Positions 35,810 through 44,254 of a stretch of 64,000 nucleotides of DNA are shown here, piece by piece. The stretch covers positions 248,001 through 312,000 of the forward strand of contig NZ_LKBA01000004.1 in the NCBI RefSeq assembly GCF_001307765.1, in the 5' to 3' direction. This DNA is from Aliiroseovarius crassostreae. GTDB taxonomy: Bacteria > Pseudomonadota > Alphaproteobacteria > Rhodobacterales > Rhodobacteraceae. The notes beneath the pieces were generated by a model. The model ran no database searches, was not told the origin of the DNA, and saw only the letters and a list, made by a program, of their open reading frames with translations. The first letter of the stretch is position 1. Each line of letters starts with the position of its first letter. A program made the translations under genes and the position numbers.

Positions 35810-35884
35810 GCCGCCCGCGCCGCTCGGGGCGTTGCCTCAGAACCAACTGGTTTTTTCTGATCAAAACGACCTGTCAGGGTGGGC

Positions 35885-36538
35885 TCAGTCGAGCCCCGCA
35901 ATGATCGCGCGCAGGGTGGCAATGCCATCCCCTTTTTCCGATGAGGTCAGAACCAGTTCGGGATAGGCGGCGGGGTGTTTCGACAGGGCCTTGCGAACCT
36001 GCTCCAGCACCTTGGCGCGATCCTTTTCCTTCACCTTGTCTGCCTTGGTCATAACCACTTGAAAAGTAACGGCAGATTTGTCGAGAAGGGTCATGATCTC
36101 ATCGTCGACCTTCTTCACGCCATGCCGTGAATCGATCAATACAAAGGCCCGGCGCAGGTTGGCCCGTCCCGACAGATAGGATTTCAGCAGGCGCTGCCAC
36201 TTTTCGACCACAGCCACCGGCGCATTGGCAAAGCCATAGCCTGGAAGGTCAACCAGATAGGGTCCGTCCGTGGTGGTGAAGAAGTTGATTTCCTGCGTGC
36301 GGCCCGGTGTGTTTGAGGCGCGCGCCAGCTTGACCCGACCAGTCAAGGCATTGATAAGGCTTGATTTTCCAACGTTTGATCGGCCTGCAAAGCAGACCTC
36401 AAGCCGGTCCGGGTCGGGCAGGCCGGACATGGCAACCACGCCTTTCAGAAACTCGGTCTGACCCGCAAAAAGCTTGCGCCCCCGTTCGCGCATCAACTCA
36501 TCCGGCTCCTCGGCCATCGGAAAAGGCAGTTGTGTCAT
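35885..36538 (-). CDS. engB: Ribosome-biogenesis GTPase EngB/YsxC
   Basis: EngB (217 residues) is a small essential GTPase acting in 50S subunit assembly. G1 is GRSNVGKSS (52-60), G2 a threonine in NTPGRTQ, G3 DLPGYGFA (97-104), G4 TKAD (164-167) and G5 TSSEKG. Its start overlaps the stop of the MOSC gene by 4 bases, so it is in one unit with MOSC and yidC. Confidence 0.96.
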   Translation of the reverse strand: MTQLPFPMAEEPDELMRERGRKLFAGQTEFLKGVVAMSGLPDPDRLEVCFAGRSNVGKSSLINALTGRVKLARASNTPGRTQEINFFTTTDGPYLVDLPGYGFANAPVAVVEKWQRLLKSYLSGRANLRRAFVLIDSRHGVKKVDDEIMTLLDKSAVTFQVVMTKADKVKEKDRAKVLEQVRKALSKHPAAYPELVLTSSEKGDGIATLRAIIAGLD

Positions 36539-37293
36539 TCCAGAACCTCGATCTTGTCGTCCACGGTGATCTCACCGCCCTTGGTCACCACCGCATGAAC
36601 CCCCATTTCCTGGATGCCCCAGCCATCGCGCAGCGCGCCAAGAGTGTTGGCATCCCGCTCTCCGGTGCGTGTGCTGGCTTCGGTCATGCGGCAGCGGGTG
36701 ATTTCCTTGCGGATGTAAAATTCGGCATTGCCGATGCGAATATGTTTGCCAACCCAGCCACGTTCTTCCCAAGGGAAAAGGCCAGATACCAACAAGTTAC
36801 CTCGCCAGCGCAGCGGCGACAACTCGCGCCCGATCCGGCTGCAAATAGCCTGGTGGCTGGCCAGGTTCATCAGCGAAAGTGACACGGTCTGACTGTCTGT
36901 CATTGCGTTCTTTGCCTTGATGATCCGTGCCGGTTTTGGCCGCCCTTCCGGGGTAAGGTGTTGAACCCATTTGATAAACCGCGTTTGATCTTCTGATTTG
37001 TCCGGGTTGATCGTCAGGCCGGGCATCTTCGGATGGGTCAGGGTCACGGTTCCGGTCGGCAGATCGAAATGGGCTTCCATGGCTTGCAGCAGGGGCACCC
37101 CGGCGCCGCGCGAAAAGTTGCGGCATTCCTCCCAACCATCTGCATTTTCGGCCAGTTTGGCGGCCTCATGGAGCACCCCCCATTGCCGATCAAAAGGTAA
37201 AGCGCGACCCGGTTCGAGCCGCGCTTTTACCATTGCTTCACGCCCATGTGCCTTGATCGGGTGGCGCCAGATTTGGGCAATGTGCCCGGTCAT
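36535..37293 (-). CDS. MOSC domain protein
   Basis: A 252-residue protein with an N-terminal MOSC_N beta barrel (IWRHPIKAHGREAMVKARLE) and a MOSC domain (WRGNLLVSGLFPWEERGWVG, CRMTEASTRTGERDANTLG). The conserved cysteine sits in TRCRMTEAS. MOSC proteins carry or transfer sulfur, often at molybdenum cofactor; the substrate here is unknown. It overlaps yidC and engB by 4 bases on each side, so the three are co-translated. Confidence 0.92.
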   Translation of the reverse strand: MTGHIAQIWRHPIKAHGREAMVKARLEPGRALPFDRQWGVLHEAAKLAENADGWEECRNFSRGAGVPLLQAMEAHFDLPTGTVTLTHPKMPGLTINPDKSEDQTRFIKWVQHLTPEGRPKPARIIKAKNAMTDSQTVSLSLMNLASHQAICSRIGRELSPLRWRGNLLVSGLFPWEERGWVGKHIRIGNAEFYIRKEITRCRMTEASTRTGERDANTLGALRDGWGIQEMGVHAVVTKGGEITVDDKIEVLE

Positions 37294-39095
37294 CCGGCGT
37301 CCTTTGCCCGGCGCTTAAAGCTTTTCAGAACATTGCCCAGCACATCCGGTTTGTGGCCGTGACTGCGCATGATCAGATATTGCTGGGTAAACGTGATCGT
37401 GTTGTTGGCGATCCAGTAGAGCACGAGGCCCGAGGCAAAGCGGCCCAGCATGAACATGAACACCCAAGGCATCCAGGCAAAAATCATCGCCTGAGTCTGG
37501 TCGGTGGGTGCCGGGTTCAGCTTTTGTTGCAACCACATCGAGATCCCCAGCAAGATCGGCAAGATGCCCAGCGAGATGATGGCCAGCAGGCTGTCGGGAC
37601 CGGGTGCCGCAAAGGGCAGCAGTCCAAACAGGTTCAGAATGGACGTGGGATCCGGTGCGGAGAGATCTTGAATCCAGCCAATCCAGGCTGCGTGGCGCAG
37701 CTCAAGCGTGACAAAGATCACTTTGTAGAGCGAGAAGAAGATCGGAATTTGCAGCAGGATCGGCAAGCAGCCAGAGGCTGGATTGACCTTTTCGCGCTTG
37801 TAAAGTTCCATCATGCCCTGTTGGATCTTCTGGCGATCATCGCCAGCGCGTTCCTTGAGCTTCTCCATCTCGGGCTGAAGTTCTTTCATCTTTGCCATTG
37901 AGACATAAGATTTATACGCAAGCGGGAACAGCACGGCCTTGATCACCAGGGTCAGGCCGATAATGGCCCAGCCCATATTGCCGATGACACCGTTCAGCCA
38001 GTGCAGAAGGGCAAAGATCGGTTTGGTCAGGAAGAAGAACCAACCCCAGTCGATGGAGTCGAGGAAACGGTAAATACCCTCTTCATTCTGATAATTCCGG
38101 ATGGTTTCCCACTCTTTGGCACCGGCAAACAGGCGGGTTTCCACCGAAGCGGTTGCCCCGGGTGCCACCTCCATGACAGGCAGGCGAACCTGTGTCTGAT
38201 AGATATCTGATTTTTCGGCATAGCGTGTGGCCGAGGTAAAGGGTTGCCCTGATGCCGGGATGAGCGTGGTCATCCAGTAGTGATCGGTAAACCCGATCCA
38301 GCCATTTTCCGTGACCTCGACAAGTTCGGCACGCGCCCCTTCGCGAGGATCAAAATCCAAGTCGGAAACATCGCTGTAGTCGGTTTCAAGCAATTCAGAA
38401 TCAGTCTGGCTAACGATCCCTTCGTGGAGAATGAAGAACCCTTTCAGATCCTTCGGTTCGCCATGGCGCGCAAGCATGCCATATGGGGCGACGCGGCTGG
38501 GAACCGTGCCTGTATTTTCTACGGTTTGCGTAACCGTAAACATGTATTTGTCATCAACCGCCACTGTGCGTCGGAAGATCAGACCCTTACCATTCTCCCA
38601 CCGCAGCGTAACCGGGGTGTCAACTGTGAGCTTGCTTCCGCTTTCCACGCTCCAGATCGTGGAGGGGCCGGGAACATCTTCGGGAGCGGTTTGTCCACCC
38701 GGGGTCCATCCGTAAAGCGCGTAATAAGCACCTGCATCTCCGGTCGGACGCAGAAGGGTCACGATCGGGCTCTCCTTCGACAGCTCCGTGCGGTAGGATT
38801 TCAGACGTAGATCATCCAGTCGGCCCCCCAGAAGAGAGATTGATCCTTCCAGGTTAGGGGTGTCGATGTTTACCCTGGCAACTTCCGCAAGCTGCTCGGT
38901 GACGTCCTGAGTGGTTTTCCCCGGCGCGGTTGTTGCGTCTTCAACGGTAGACGGGGGGGACAGTTCCGCTGCGGTCTGTGATTGGGTGCCGACGATGGGT
39001 TCAGGGTCGGCCGGAGGGAACATGATCAACCATCCGGTGATCACGAGAAAGCTGAGTACTGTTGCCAGGATCAGGTTCTTGTTCTGGTCGTCCAT
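37290..39095 (-). CDS. yidC: Membrane protein insertase YidC
   Basis: YidC (601 residues) inserts membrane proteins alone or with SecYEG. An N-terminal signal anchor (MDDQNKNLILATVLSFLVIT) is followed by a large periplasmic domain to about residue 350, then the five-helix insertase core with PIFFSLYKVIFVTLELRHA and GCLPILLQIP. The basic tail ends KSFKRRAKDAG. The ATG at 39095 is preferred to a GTG 9 bases upstream because it gives the family MDDQN start. Confidence 0.97.
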   Translation of the reverse strand: MDDQNKNLILATVLSFLVITGWLIMFPPADPEPIVGTQSQTAAELSPPSTVEDATTAPGKTTQDVTEQLAEVARVNIDTPNLEGSISLLGGRLDDLRLKSYRTELSKESPIVTLLRPTGDAGAYYALYGWTPGGQTAPEDVPGPSTIWSVESGSKLTVDTPVTLRWENGKGLIFRRTVAVDDKYMFTVTQTVENTGTVPSRVAPYGMLARHGEPKDLKGFFILHEGIVSQTDSELLETDYSDVSDLDFDPREGARAELVEVTENGWIGFTDHYWMTTLIPASGQPFTSATRYAEKSDIYQTQVRLPVMEVAPGATASVETRLFAGAKEWETIRNYQNEEGIYRFLDSIDWGWFFFLTKPIFALLHWLNGVIGNMGWAIIGLTLVIKAVLFPLAYKSYVSMAKMKELQPEMEKLKERAGDDRQKIQQGMMELYKREKVNPASGCLPILLQIPIFFSLYKVIFVTLELRHAAWIGWIQDLSAPDPTSILNLFGLLPFAAPGPDSLLAIISLGILPILLGISMWLQQKLNPAPTDQTQAMIFAWMPWVFMFMLGRFASGLVLYWIANNTITFTQQYLIMRSHGHKPDVLGNVLKSFKRRAKDAG

Positions 39096-39189
39096 AAAGC
39101 CCACCGCTCTTGTAATATTAGGTCAGAGTGGTTCAAGCGGGCTTGAAGCAAAAGGTCAAGCAGTTTTCCAGCCTGATGCCGAGGAATAG

Positions 39190-40734
39190 CTAAGCGCGTT
39201 TGGGCAGGATTGTTGATGCGGCCACCTTTTCCTCCAAAGTTTGCAGCCAACCGATTGTCGCATCAAAGGGCATGGGTTTTGCAATTGAATAGCCCTGGAC
39301 ATGGGCACAGCCAAGCTGAGCGAGCATTGCATGCTCTCCGTGGGTCTCTACACCTTCCGCAATTGCCTCCAAGCCAAGGCGTTCCGACATGGTGAGGATG
39401 GCGGCAATCATGCTTTGCTGGTCACGATCAGTATCAACATGCGTTACGAATGAGCGGTCAATCTTGATCCGGCTTACGTCAAAGCGGCGAATGCTGGAAA
39501 TGGAGGCATGCCCGGTTCCAAAATCATCCAGATCCACCCCGCATCCCAATTTGGAGAATGAAGCAATATTGTGGGAGGTTATGTCGTCGTCGGTTTGGGC
39601 CACAACCGTTTCGAGGATTTCGACGGTCAGGCGGCTAGGTTCCAGATCAAAGCGGTCCAGTTCCCATTTCACCTTTTCGAAAAGCCGCGGGTTGCGTAAC
39701 TCGTCGGCGGAAAAATTGACGGAAATCGACGGGACGCGAATGCCCAGCTTGTCCCAATCTTTGAGAGCGGTCAGGGAATGGTAGAGCATGACTTCCCCGA
39801 GGCGCTCGGACAAGCCTGCCTGAACAAGTGCGGGAAGGAAAGCGCAGGGGGCAATCAGTCCCTTATCGGGGTGGTTCCAGCGTGCAAGGGCTTCAAACCC
39901 GGACAATTCGCCGGTGTCGGTTGACAACTGGGGCTGGAACCACGGGACGATCTGCCCTTCATTGAGTGCCGTCAGGATTTCTTTCACCGAGTGTTCTGAT
40001 CCAGCGACGCGTGCGCGATCGCCCTTGGTGAAGGCGCGGATTGATCCTGGGCCCGAGAAAATGGCCTCCTGCAGGGCGCTTTCCGCCGCATTCAGAATGG
40101 ATTCTCCGCTGCGTTTCGGCGCGCGGGAGGGCAGTGCGAACCCCACGGACAGCGTGCAATGAACCTGAACATTCTCGATGAGAAATGGCGTGTCAAATGC
40201 GGCTTGCAGGCGGCCTGAAAGCTGGATGAGAGTCTCCAGATCGACCCGGCGGGATTTGTCCAGACACATGCCAAAGCGCGCATTGCCGAGATAGGCCAGC
40301 ATATCAGTGCTGCGCAGAACACCAACAATGCGTTCGCTACAGGCTTGCAGCAACCGTTCTGCTAAGGCGTCGCCAAGGTTTTTCCGCGCATTGTCGAAAT
40401 CATCCACCTCAACGGCGACACAGGCCTTGTCCGGGATATTTTCATTGCTCAGGGCATGGTCGAGGGATTTGACCAGCCGGTCCCGCACCGGCAGGTTGGT
40501 GATTGCATCGGTTGGGCCAGCATTCACGCTTGGCGCCGGTTGGGTCACAATCCCCATCAGAAGAAGAAGGCTGGGAAAAATCACTGCAAAAAGGACCAGA
40601 AGCCCTTCCCCCCCGAACCAGAACGCACCGAGGGCCACCGCAGGCAGAAAGGCGGCCAGTTGAGGTCCGAGCATCACCGCGCGCGCAGCATGTTTTACAT
40701 TACGGAACCAATTTGAGTTGCCGGAGGCAGCCAT
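39190..40734 (-). CDS. EAL-domain cyclic-di-GMP phosphodiesterase with degenerate GGDEF domain
   Basis: This 514-residue protein has two N-terminal membrane segments (about 25-65), a GGDEF-like domain (about 75-240) and an EAL domain (about 250-500). The EAL domain keeps the catalytic set: FEALARW, VEILETV, DLDDFGTGHAS, KIDRSFV and AIAEGVET. The GGDEF site reads YLGNARFGM where GG(D/E)EF is expected, so it is probably not a cyclase and may be regulatory. It is inserted between ttcA and yidC, an unusual place. Confidence 0.9.
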   Translation of the reverse strand: MAASGNSNWFRNVKHAARAVMLGPQLAAFLPAVALGAFWFGGEGLLVLFAVIFPSLLLLMGIVTQPAPSVNAGPTDAITNLPVRDRLVKSLDHALSNENIPDKACVAVEVDDFDNARKNLGDALAERLLQACSERIVGVLRSTDMLAYLGNARFGMCLDKSRRVDLETLIQLSGRLQAAFDTPFLIENVQVHCTLSVGFALPSRAPKRSGESILNAAESALQEAIFSGPGSIRAFTKGDRARVAGSEHSVKEILTALNEGQIVPWFQPQLSTDTGELSGFEALARWNHPDKGLIAPCAFLPALVQAGLSERLGEVMLYHSLTALKDWDKLGIRVPSISVNFSADELRNPRLFEKVKWELDRFDLEPSRLTVEILETVVAQTDDDITSHNIASFSKLGCGVDLDDFGTGHASISSIRRFDVSRIKIDRSFVTHVDTDRDQQSMIAAILTMSERLGLEAIAEGVETHGEHAMLAQLGCAHVQGYSIAKPMPFDATIGWLQTLEEKVAASTILPKRA

Positions 40735-40832
40735 ACGTCTTCATCCTCTTTGCACGAGGCGGAACTGCCCCGACACGGATAAGGTAGGCACTTGAAGTCA
40801 ACTGAACGTTAATGGCTTGGAAAAATTTAGGT

Positions 40833-41678
40833 CTAATTTTCAACGCTATCCGGCAGGTTTCGCGAAAGCCCTGCAAAATCGAACAATTGCGGGTCCAGAA
40901 GGTGGCTTGGGCGCGTGTTCATCAGGGCTTTGAACATGATCTGGCGGCGTCCGGGGAAATTCTTCTCCCACTGATCAATGATTCCCTTAACCTGCTGGCG
41001 CTGCAACCCGTCCTGCGATCCGCAGAGGTCACACGGGATGATCGGGTAGTTCATCTGGGTGGCGAATTTCTCGCAGTCTTCTTCTGCCACATGGGCCAGC
41101 GGACGGTAGACAAACAGATCGCCCTCTTCATTGACCAGTTTGGGCGGCATGGTTGCAAGCCGTCCCCCGTGGAACAGGTTCATGAAAAACGTTTCCAGAA
41201 TGTCGTCGCGATGATGGCCGAGCACCACGGCGGAACATCCCTCCTCCCGCGCGATCCGGTAGAGGTTTCCGCGCCTCAGCCGCGAACAGAGTGAGCAGAA
41301 TGTGCGTCCCTGCGGGATCTTATCCATCACGATCGAGAAGGTGTCTTCGTATTCGATGCGATGGGGGACATCCATTTTAGCAAGGAATTCCGGCAGCACC
41401 GTGGCCGGAAAATTCGGCTGTCCCTGATCCAGATTGCACGCCAGAAGCTCCACCGGCAGAACGCCGCGCCATTTCAATTCGTAAAGCGCGGCCAGCATCG
41501 TATAGCTGTCCTTGCCGCCAGACAGGCAGACCAGCCATTTGGCCCCGCGCTCCACCATGCCATACTGGTCGATCGCTTCGCGCACATTGCGAATGATCCG
41601 CTTGCGCAGCTTCTTGAATTCGGTGGTGGAAGGGGCGCCGGCAAAAAGCGGGTGGATGTCATCAAGCGTATCAGTCAT
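40833..41678 (-). CDS. ttcA: tRNA 2-thiocytidine(32) synthetase TtcA
   Basis: TtcA (281 residues) adds sulfur to C32 of several tRNAs, using a 4Fe-4S cluster. The PP-loop SGGKDS is at residues 53-58, the first CxxC CSLC at 128-131, and the second CDLC at 216-219. All three cluster or activation motifs are intact. No operon partner is obvious; the small DUF1127-like gene is upstream on the same strand. Confidence 0.94.
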   Translation of the reverse strand: MTDTLDDIHPLFAGAPSTTEFKKLRKRIIRNVREAIDQYGMVERGAKWLVCLSGGKDSYTMLAALYELKWRGVLPVELLACNLDQGQPNFPATVLPEFLAKMDVPHRIEYEDTFSIVMDKIPQGRTFCSLCSRLRRGNLYRIAREEGCSAVVLGHHRDDILETFFMNLFHGGRLATMPPKLVNEEGDLFVYRPLAHVAEEDCEKFATQMNYPIIPCDLCGSQDGLQRQQVKGIIDQWEKNFPGRRQIMFKALMNTRPSHLLDPQLFDFAGLSRNLPDSVEN

Positions 41679-41753
41679 GCTCCGCCTTTAGGGGCTTTTG
41701 CGCAGGGAAACAAGGGGGATCGGGGCGACACCAGATGGTCTCGCCCCGTGGGG

Positions 41754-41990
41754 TCACCAGAAAATATCCCTGCCGGAAGCGGGCGGATAAAGGTCCTTTA
41801 CCTCCGGCAGGCCCATGTCCTTTGCAAGGTGGGGAGAGCGCGGAGTCTGGCGATGGCGACGCGGCAGGGGCGCGCCTGTAAACAATGCCGCGCGCAGAAC
41901 ACGCCAGCGACCGTGGCGTTTGATCAGCGCGGCGATGACCTGAGCCATCGGGTTGCCCTGGCGGCGCGGTAAGTTGGGAGAGGTGGTCAT
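41754..41990 (-). CDS. Small DUF1127/YjiS-like protein, first copy
   Basis: A 78-residue basic protein. RVLRAALFTGAPLPRRHRQT then SPHLAKDMGLPEVKDLYPP recalls the DUF1127 signature L...L.DIGL..S.I. Proteins of this group are small and of unclear role; some bind RNA or regulate phosphate use. The ATG at 41990 is chosen because AAGGAAT lies just before it. It appears related to the next gene. Confidence 0.6.
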   Translation of the reverse strand: MTTSPNLPRRQGNPMAQVIAALIKRHGRWRVLRAALFTGAPLPRRHRQTPRSPHLAKDMGLPEVKDLYPPASGRDIFW

Positions 41991-42176
41991 GTCATATTCC
42001 TTGTTCATTGGGATGATTCGTGGGCAGCTTGCGACCTCAAGCCCCCTTCAGCTCAAGCGGAAGTGGGCTGGGCTGGTGACGAAAACGGTTCTCAGGCCGC
42101 AAGCCATCGGCCGGCACAGTGGAAACCGTGCCGGAGAGTGGGAATTGCGCGGGAAGGGGCATTTTGCCCCGGTGGA

Positions 42177-42401
42177 TTACATCATGAGATCTCGAAACCC
42201 TGGGGGCGGGTCATGCGGCGGCAGGCCCACGTCGCGACGCAGGTGGTTGCTGAGTTCCTCTCCGCGTGGCCGCTTACGCAGCCGTGCAAGCAGGTTCGTC
42301 ACCAGCACGCGTGTGACGCGTCCGGCGCCATGTTCGGTGACGAGATCGTCAATCAGGTCCTGAAGCCGGATCGCTCCGGTGTGAAAATTACTGTCCATCA
42401 T
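42177..42401 (-). CDS. Small DUF1127/YjiS-like protein, second copy
   Basis: A 74-residue protein. GAGRVTRVLVTNLLARLRKR then LSNHLRRDVGLPPHDPP lines up with RWRVLRAALF and SPHLAKDMGLPE of the gene at 41754-41990, so the two look like diverged tandem duplicates. The ribosome site is poor, and I am less sure it is expressed. The 186 bases between them show no further gene. Confidence 0.5.
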   Translation of the reverse strand: MMDSNFHTGAIRLQDLIDDLVTEHGAGRVTRVLVTNLLARLRKRPRGEELSNHLRRDVGLPPHDPPPGFRDLMM

Positions 42402-42636
42402 GGTTTTATGACCGGCTGGTGCCGGGTCCCTTTATTTGGACATGGCGCCAAGGGAGCTTGGATCGCCATGCGGTTGGGTAGGAAAATTTGTGACAGAGAG
42501 TGCAATCGGCTGAGCGCAGGCGCAGGGATTGGTCTGTGATCACAAAATGTTAGAGACAACCGGTTTTGAGAGACGACACCCGTGTGGGGGCCTGATGTTC
42601 AAATACCGGAAAGGGTGGTTCGTCGTGCGGTCGCGT

Positions 42637-42741
42637 TTACGACGCGAAGACGGTCCAGAAGCCCGCGGCAAAGCCTTTTGGATGTGCGGCAAAGGCGGCA
42701 CGATCGGCGGCTCGGAGGGTCGATGCGTTGATATTGGTCAT
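42637..42741 (-). CDS. 34-residue predicted microprotein
   Basis: The frame MTNINASTLRAADRAAFAAH then PKGFAAGFWTVFAS has a near-perfect AAGGAGG ribosome site five to nine bases before its ATG, which is the main evidence that it is translated. The sequence is Ala/Phe-rich and amphipathic, with no known motif. It could be the remnant of a longer small protein; it sits upstream of the two DUF1127-like genes on the same strand. Confidence 0.45.
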   Translation of the reverse strand: MTNINASTLRAADRAAFAAHPKGFAAGFWTVFAS

Positions 42742-42851
42742 GTAGCCCCTCCTTCTTGTTTGCTGTTTCGGGTGAGGCCGTTTTAGCGCAAGAGGGACTT
42801 CAAACAAGCTTGCTTGCGAAGAATATTCAACCTGTGGCGGAAAGGGCACTT

Positions 42852-42964
42852 AAAGCGTTTCGGTTTTAACCTGACACAGGGCAAAACCGAAGCGCTGCAA
42901 GAGATATCAATGTCGTGGGCGTTTCGGAATAGATATGTGTCTCAAGTTAATCCCGAAACGCTTT
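42852..42964 (-). repeat. Repeat family 2, copy R2 (longest)
   Basis: In - orientation the 113 bp element begins 8 bases after the yidD stop: AAAGCGTTTCGGGATTAACT, TGAGACACA, ..., CCGAAACGCCCACGACATTG, ..., GTTAAAACCGAAACGCTTT. Its ends are inverted (AAAGCGTTTCGG and CCGAAACGCTTT, 12 bp). It matches copy R1 at 23026-23127. Confidence 0.88.
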
Positions 42965-42972
42965 AGGCCGGA

Positions 42973-43227
42973 TCACGAATGGTCACATCCGGACCGGTCG
43001 GGACGCCCGTGGGGGACAGGGTCGTAGCCGCAGGACCCCCAGGGATTGCAGCGGGCGATGCGTTTGGCAGCCAGCCAGCTGCCCCTGATGGCGCCGTGCT
43101 TTTCCAGGGCTTCAAGCGCATAGGCCGAACAGGTGGGTTGATAGCGGCAATTGAACCCGACCCAGGGGGAGAAGATCAGCCGGTAGGCCCGGATGGGCAG
43201 GGCGGCAAGATGGGCAAGCGGGGTCAT
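42973..43227 (-). CDS. yidD: Membrane protein insertion efficiency factor YidD
   Basis: YidD (84 residues) helps YidC-dependent insertion. [23 protein letters not shown] is the hallmark, with both cysteines, then [19 protein letters not shown] and [14 protein letters not shown]. It follows rnpA on the - strand. yidC lies 4 kb further on, separated by ttcA and the EAL gene. Confidence 0.96.
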   Translation of the reverse strand: MTPLAHLAALPIRAYRLIFSPWVGFNCRYQPTCSAYALEALEKHGAIRGSWLAAKRIARCNPWGSCGYDPVPHGRPDRSGCDHS

Positions 43228-43250
43228 TGACGGGGCCTCTGGGTTGGATT

Positions 43251-43282
43251 CTAGTTTTCTAGTTTTCTAGTTTTCTAGTTTT
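43251..43282. repeat. Tandem repeat CTAGTTTT x4 across the rnpA stop
   Basis: Four perfect 8-base units CTAGTTTT lie at 43251-43282. They include the last codons and TAG stop of rnpA. Each unit brings another CTAG, so on the - strand stop codons recur in all likely frames. Confidence 0.9.
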
Positions 43283-43658
43283 TCGGCTTTGGTTTTGGCT
43301 TCGGGCGGGGCGCGCGCGGGGTGTGGACCTCTTTCAACGCGCGAATCAGATCTTCCACCAGGTCATTATAGGGGCGGGTGGCGGTGGCGTCCTTGCGGCC
43401 GATAAGCACATAGTCCCAGCCCGGCTTGCCATGGGTGGGCAGCACCTCGCGGGCAATGGCACGCAGGCGCCGCTTGGCGCGGTTGCGGGCCACGGCATTG
43501 CCGACTTTCTTCGAGCATGTATAGCCAATGCGTGGGCCTTCGCCGGCCGGTTCGTCGTCCCGCCGGCGCCGGGCCTGCAGCAGAAAGGCCGGCTGGGGCG
43601 CGCGACGCGCACGGGCTGCGGACAGAAAATCGCGCCTTTGGGTCAATGTGGTCAGCAT
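43275..43658 (-). CDS. rnpA: Ribonuclease P protein component
   Basis: RnpA (127 residues) is the protein partner of RNase P RNA, which trims tRNA 5' ends. GYTCSKKVGNAVARNRAKRRLR is the RNR motif block. The C-terminus is a Lys/Pro tail (PRPKPKPKPKN) next to an 8-base tandem repeat. It follows rpmH after a terminator. Confidence 0.95.
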   Translation of the reverse strand: MLTTLTQRRDFLSAARARRAPQPAFLLQARRRRDDEPAGEGPRIGYTCSKKVGNAVARNRAKRRLRAIAREVLPTHGKPGWDYVLIGRKDATATRPYNDLVEDLIRALKEVHTPRAPRPKPKPKPKN

Positions 43659-43675
43659 ATCATCCCCTCATGTGC

Positions 43676-43706
43676 AAAAACCGCCGCAGGCATGGGCCTC
43701 GGCGGT
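43676..43706 (-). terminator. Terminator between rpmH and rnpA
   Basis: On the - strand ACCGCCG (43706-43700) pairs with CGGCGGT (43686-43680), with further AGGCC/CCTG pairing inside, then TTTTTG. It lies about 57 bases after the rpmH stop and should give more rpmH than rnpA mRNA. Confidence 0.85.
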
Positions 43707-43762
43707 CTGCATCTTATCTTGTCCGGCGCAGTCACGGAAATCCGGTGATCTGCGGTCAAAGC

Positions 43763-43897
43763 TTATGCGCTCAGCGACTTCCGGCCACGCGCACGACGCG
43801 CGTTCAGGATTTTGCGGCCAGCTTTGGTGGCCATGCGCGAGCGGAAGCCGTGACGGCGTTTGCGAACCAGGTTCGAGGGTTGATAGGTGCGTTTCAT
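43763..43897 (-). CDS. rpmH: 50S ribosomal protein L34
   Basis: L34 (44 residues) has the usual [20 protein letters not shown] start and [20 protein letters not shown]. The ATG at 43897 follows GGAGACGGGCG; the open frame upstream is leader, not coding. dnaA, often next to rpmH in other bacteria, is not adjacent here. A strong promoter lies 116 bases upstream. Confidence 0.97.
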   Translation of the reverse strand: MKRTYQPSNLVRKRRHGFRSRMATKAGRKILNARRARGRKSLSA

Positions 43898-44012
43898 CGC
43901 CCGTCTCCGTTTGGGCCCGGTTCCGTCTCTCGTCCCCGCGCTCTGATCACTCAGATCAAGCAGTCGACGATCTCTTGCTACGGATTCGGGCAAGTGTCTA
44001 TTCGAAGCCCGG

Positions 44013-44041
44013 TCTATAGGCGGCATTTCAAACTAAGTCAA
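44013..44041 (-). promoter_or_regulatory. Sigma-70 promoter of rpmH
   Basis: On the - strand TTGACT (44041-44036) and TATAGA (44018-44013) are 17 bases apart, a near-consensus pair. It directs transcription into rpmH-rnpA. Confidence 0.75.
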
Positions 44042-44254
44042 ATGGGAAAGAGCAGCAAATTGACCTCTCTCATCTGCCCTGTTCCACCTGCGGGCGTGGG
44101 GGGAATGCCATGCCGGGTCTTTGCAGGCAAGGCATATTCCCGCCATTTGTGTTAAACTGGGGTGGTTTCGGGGGTGAAGGGGGAAAAATCGTGTTATAAA
44201 ATGACCTCGATCTTGCCTTAGATCTTGCCGGACAACGCCTTTGGGGGAAGTAAA

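Noticed and set aside
43251-43282. CTAGTTTT array as a CRISPR
   Set aside because: Units are only 8 bases and directly joined, without spacers or cas genes.
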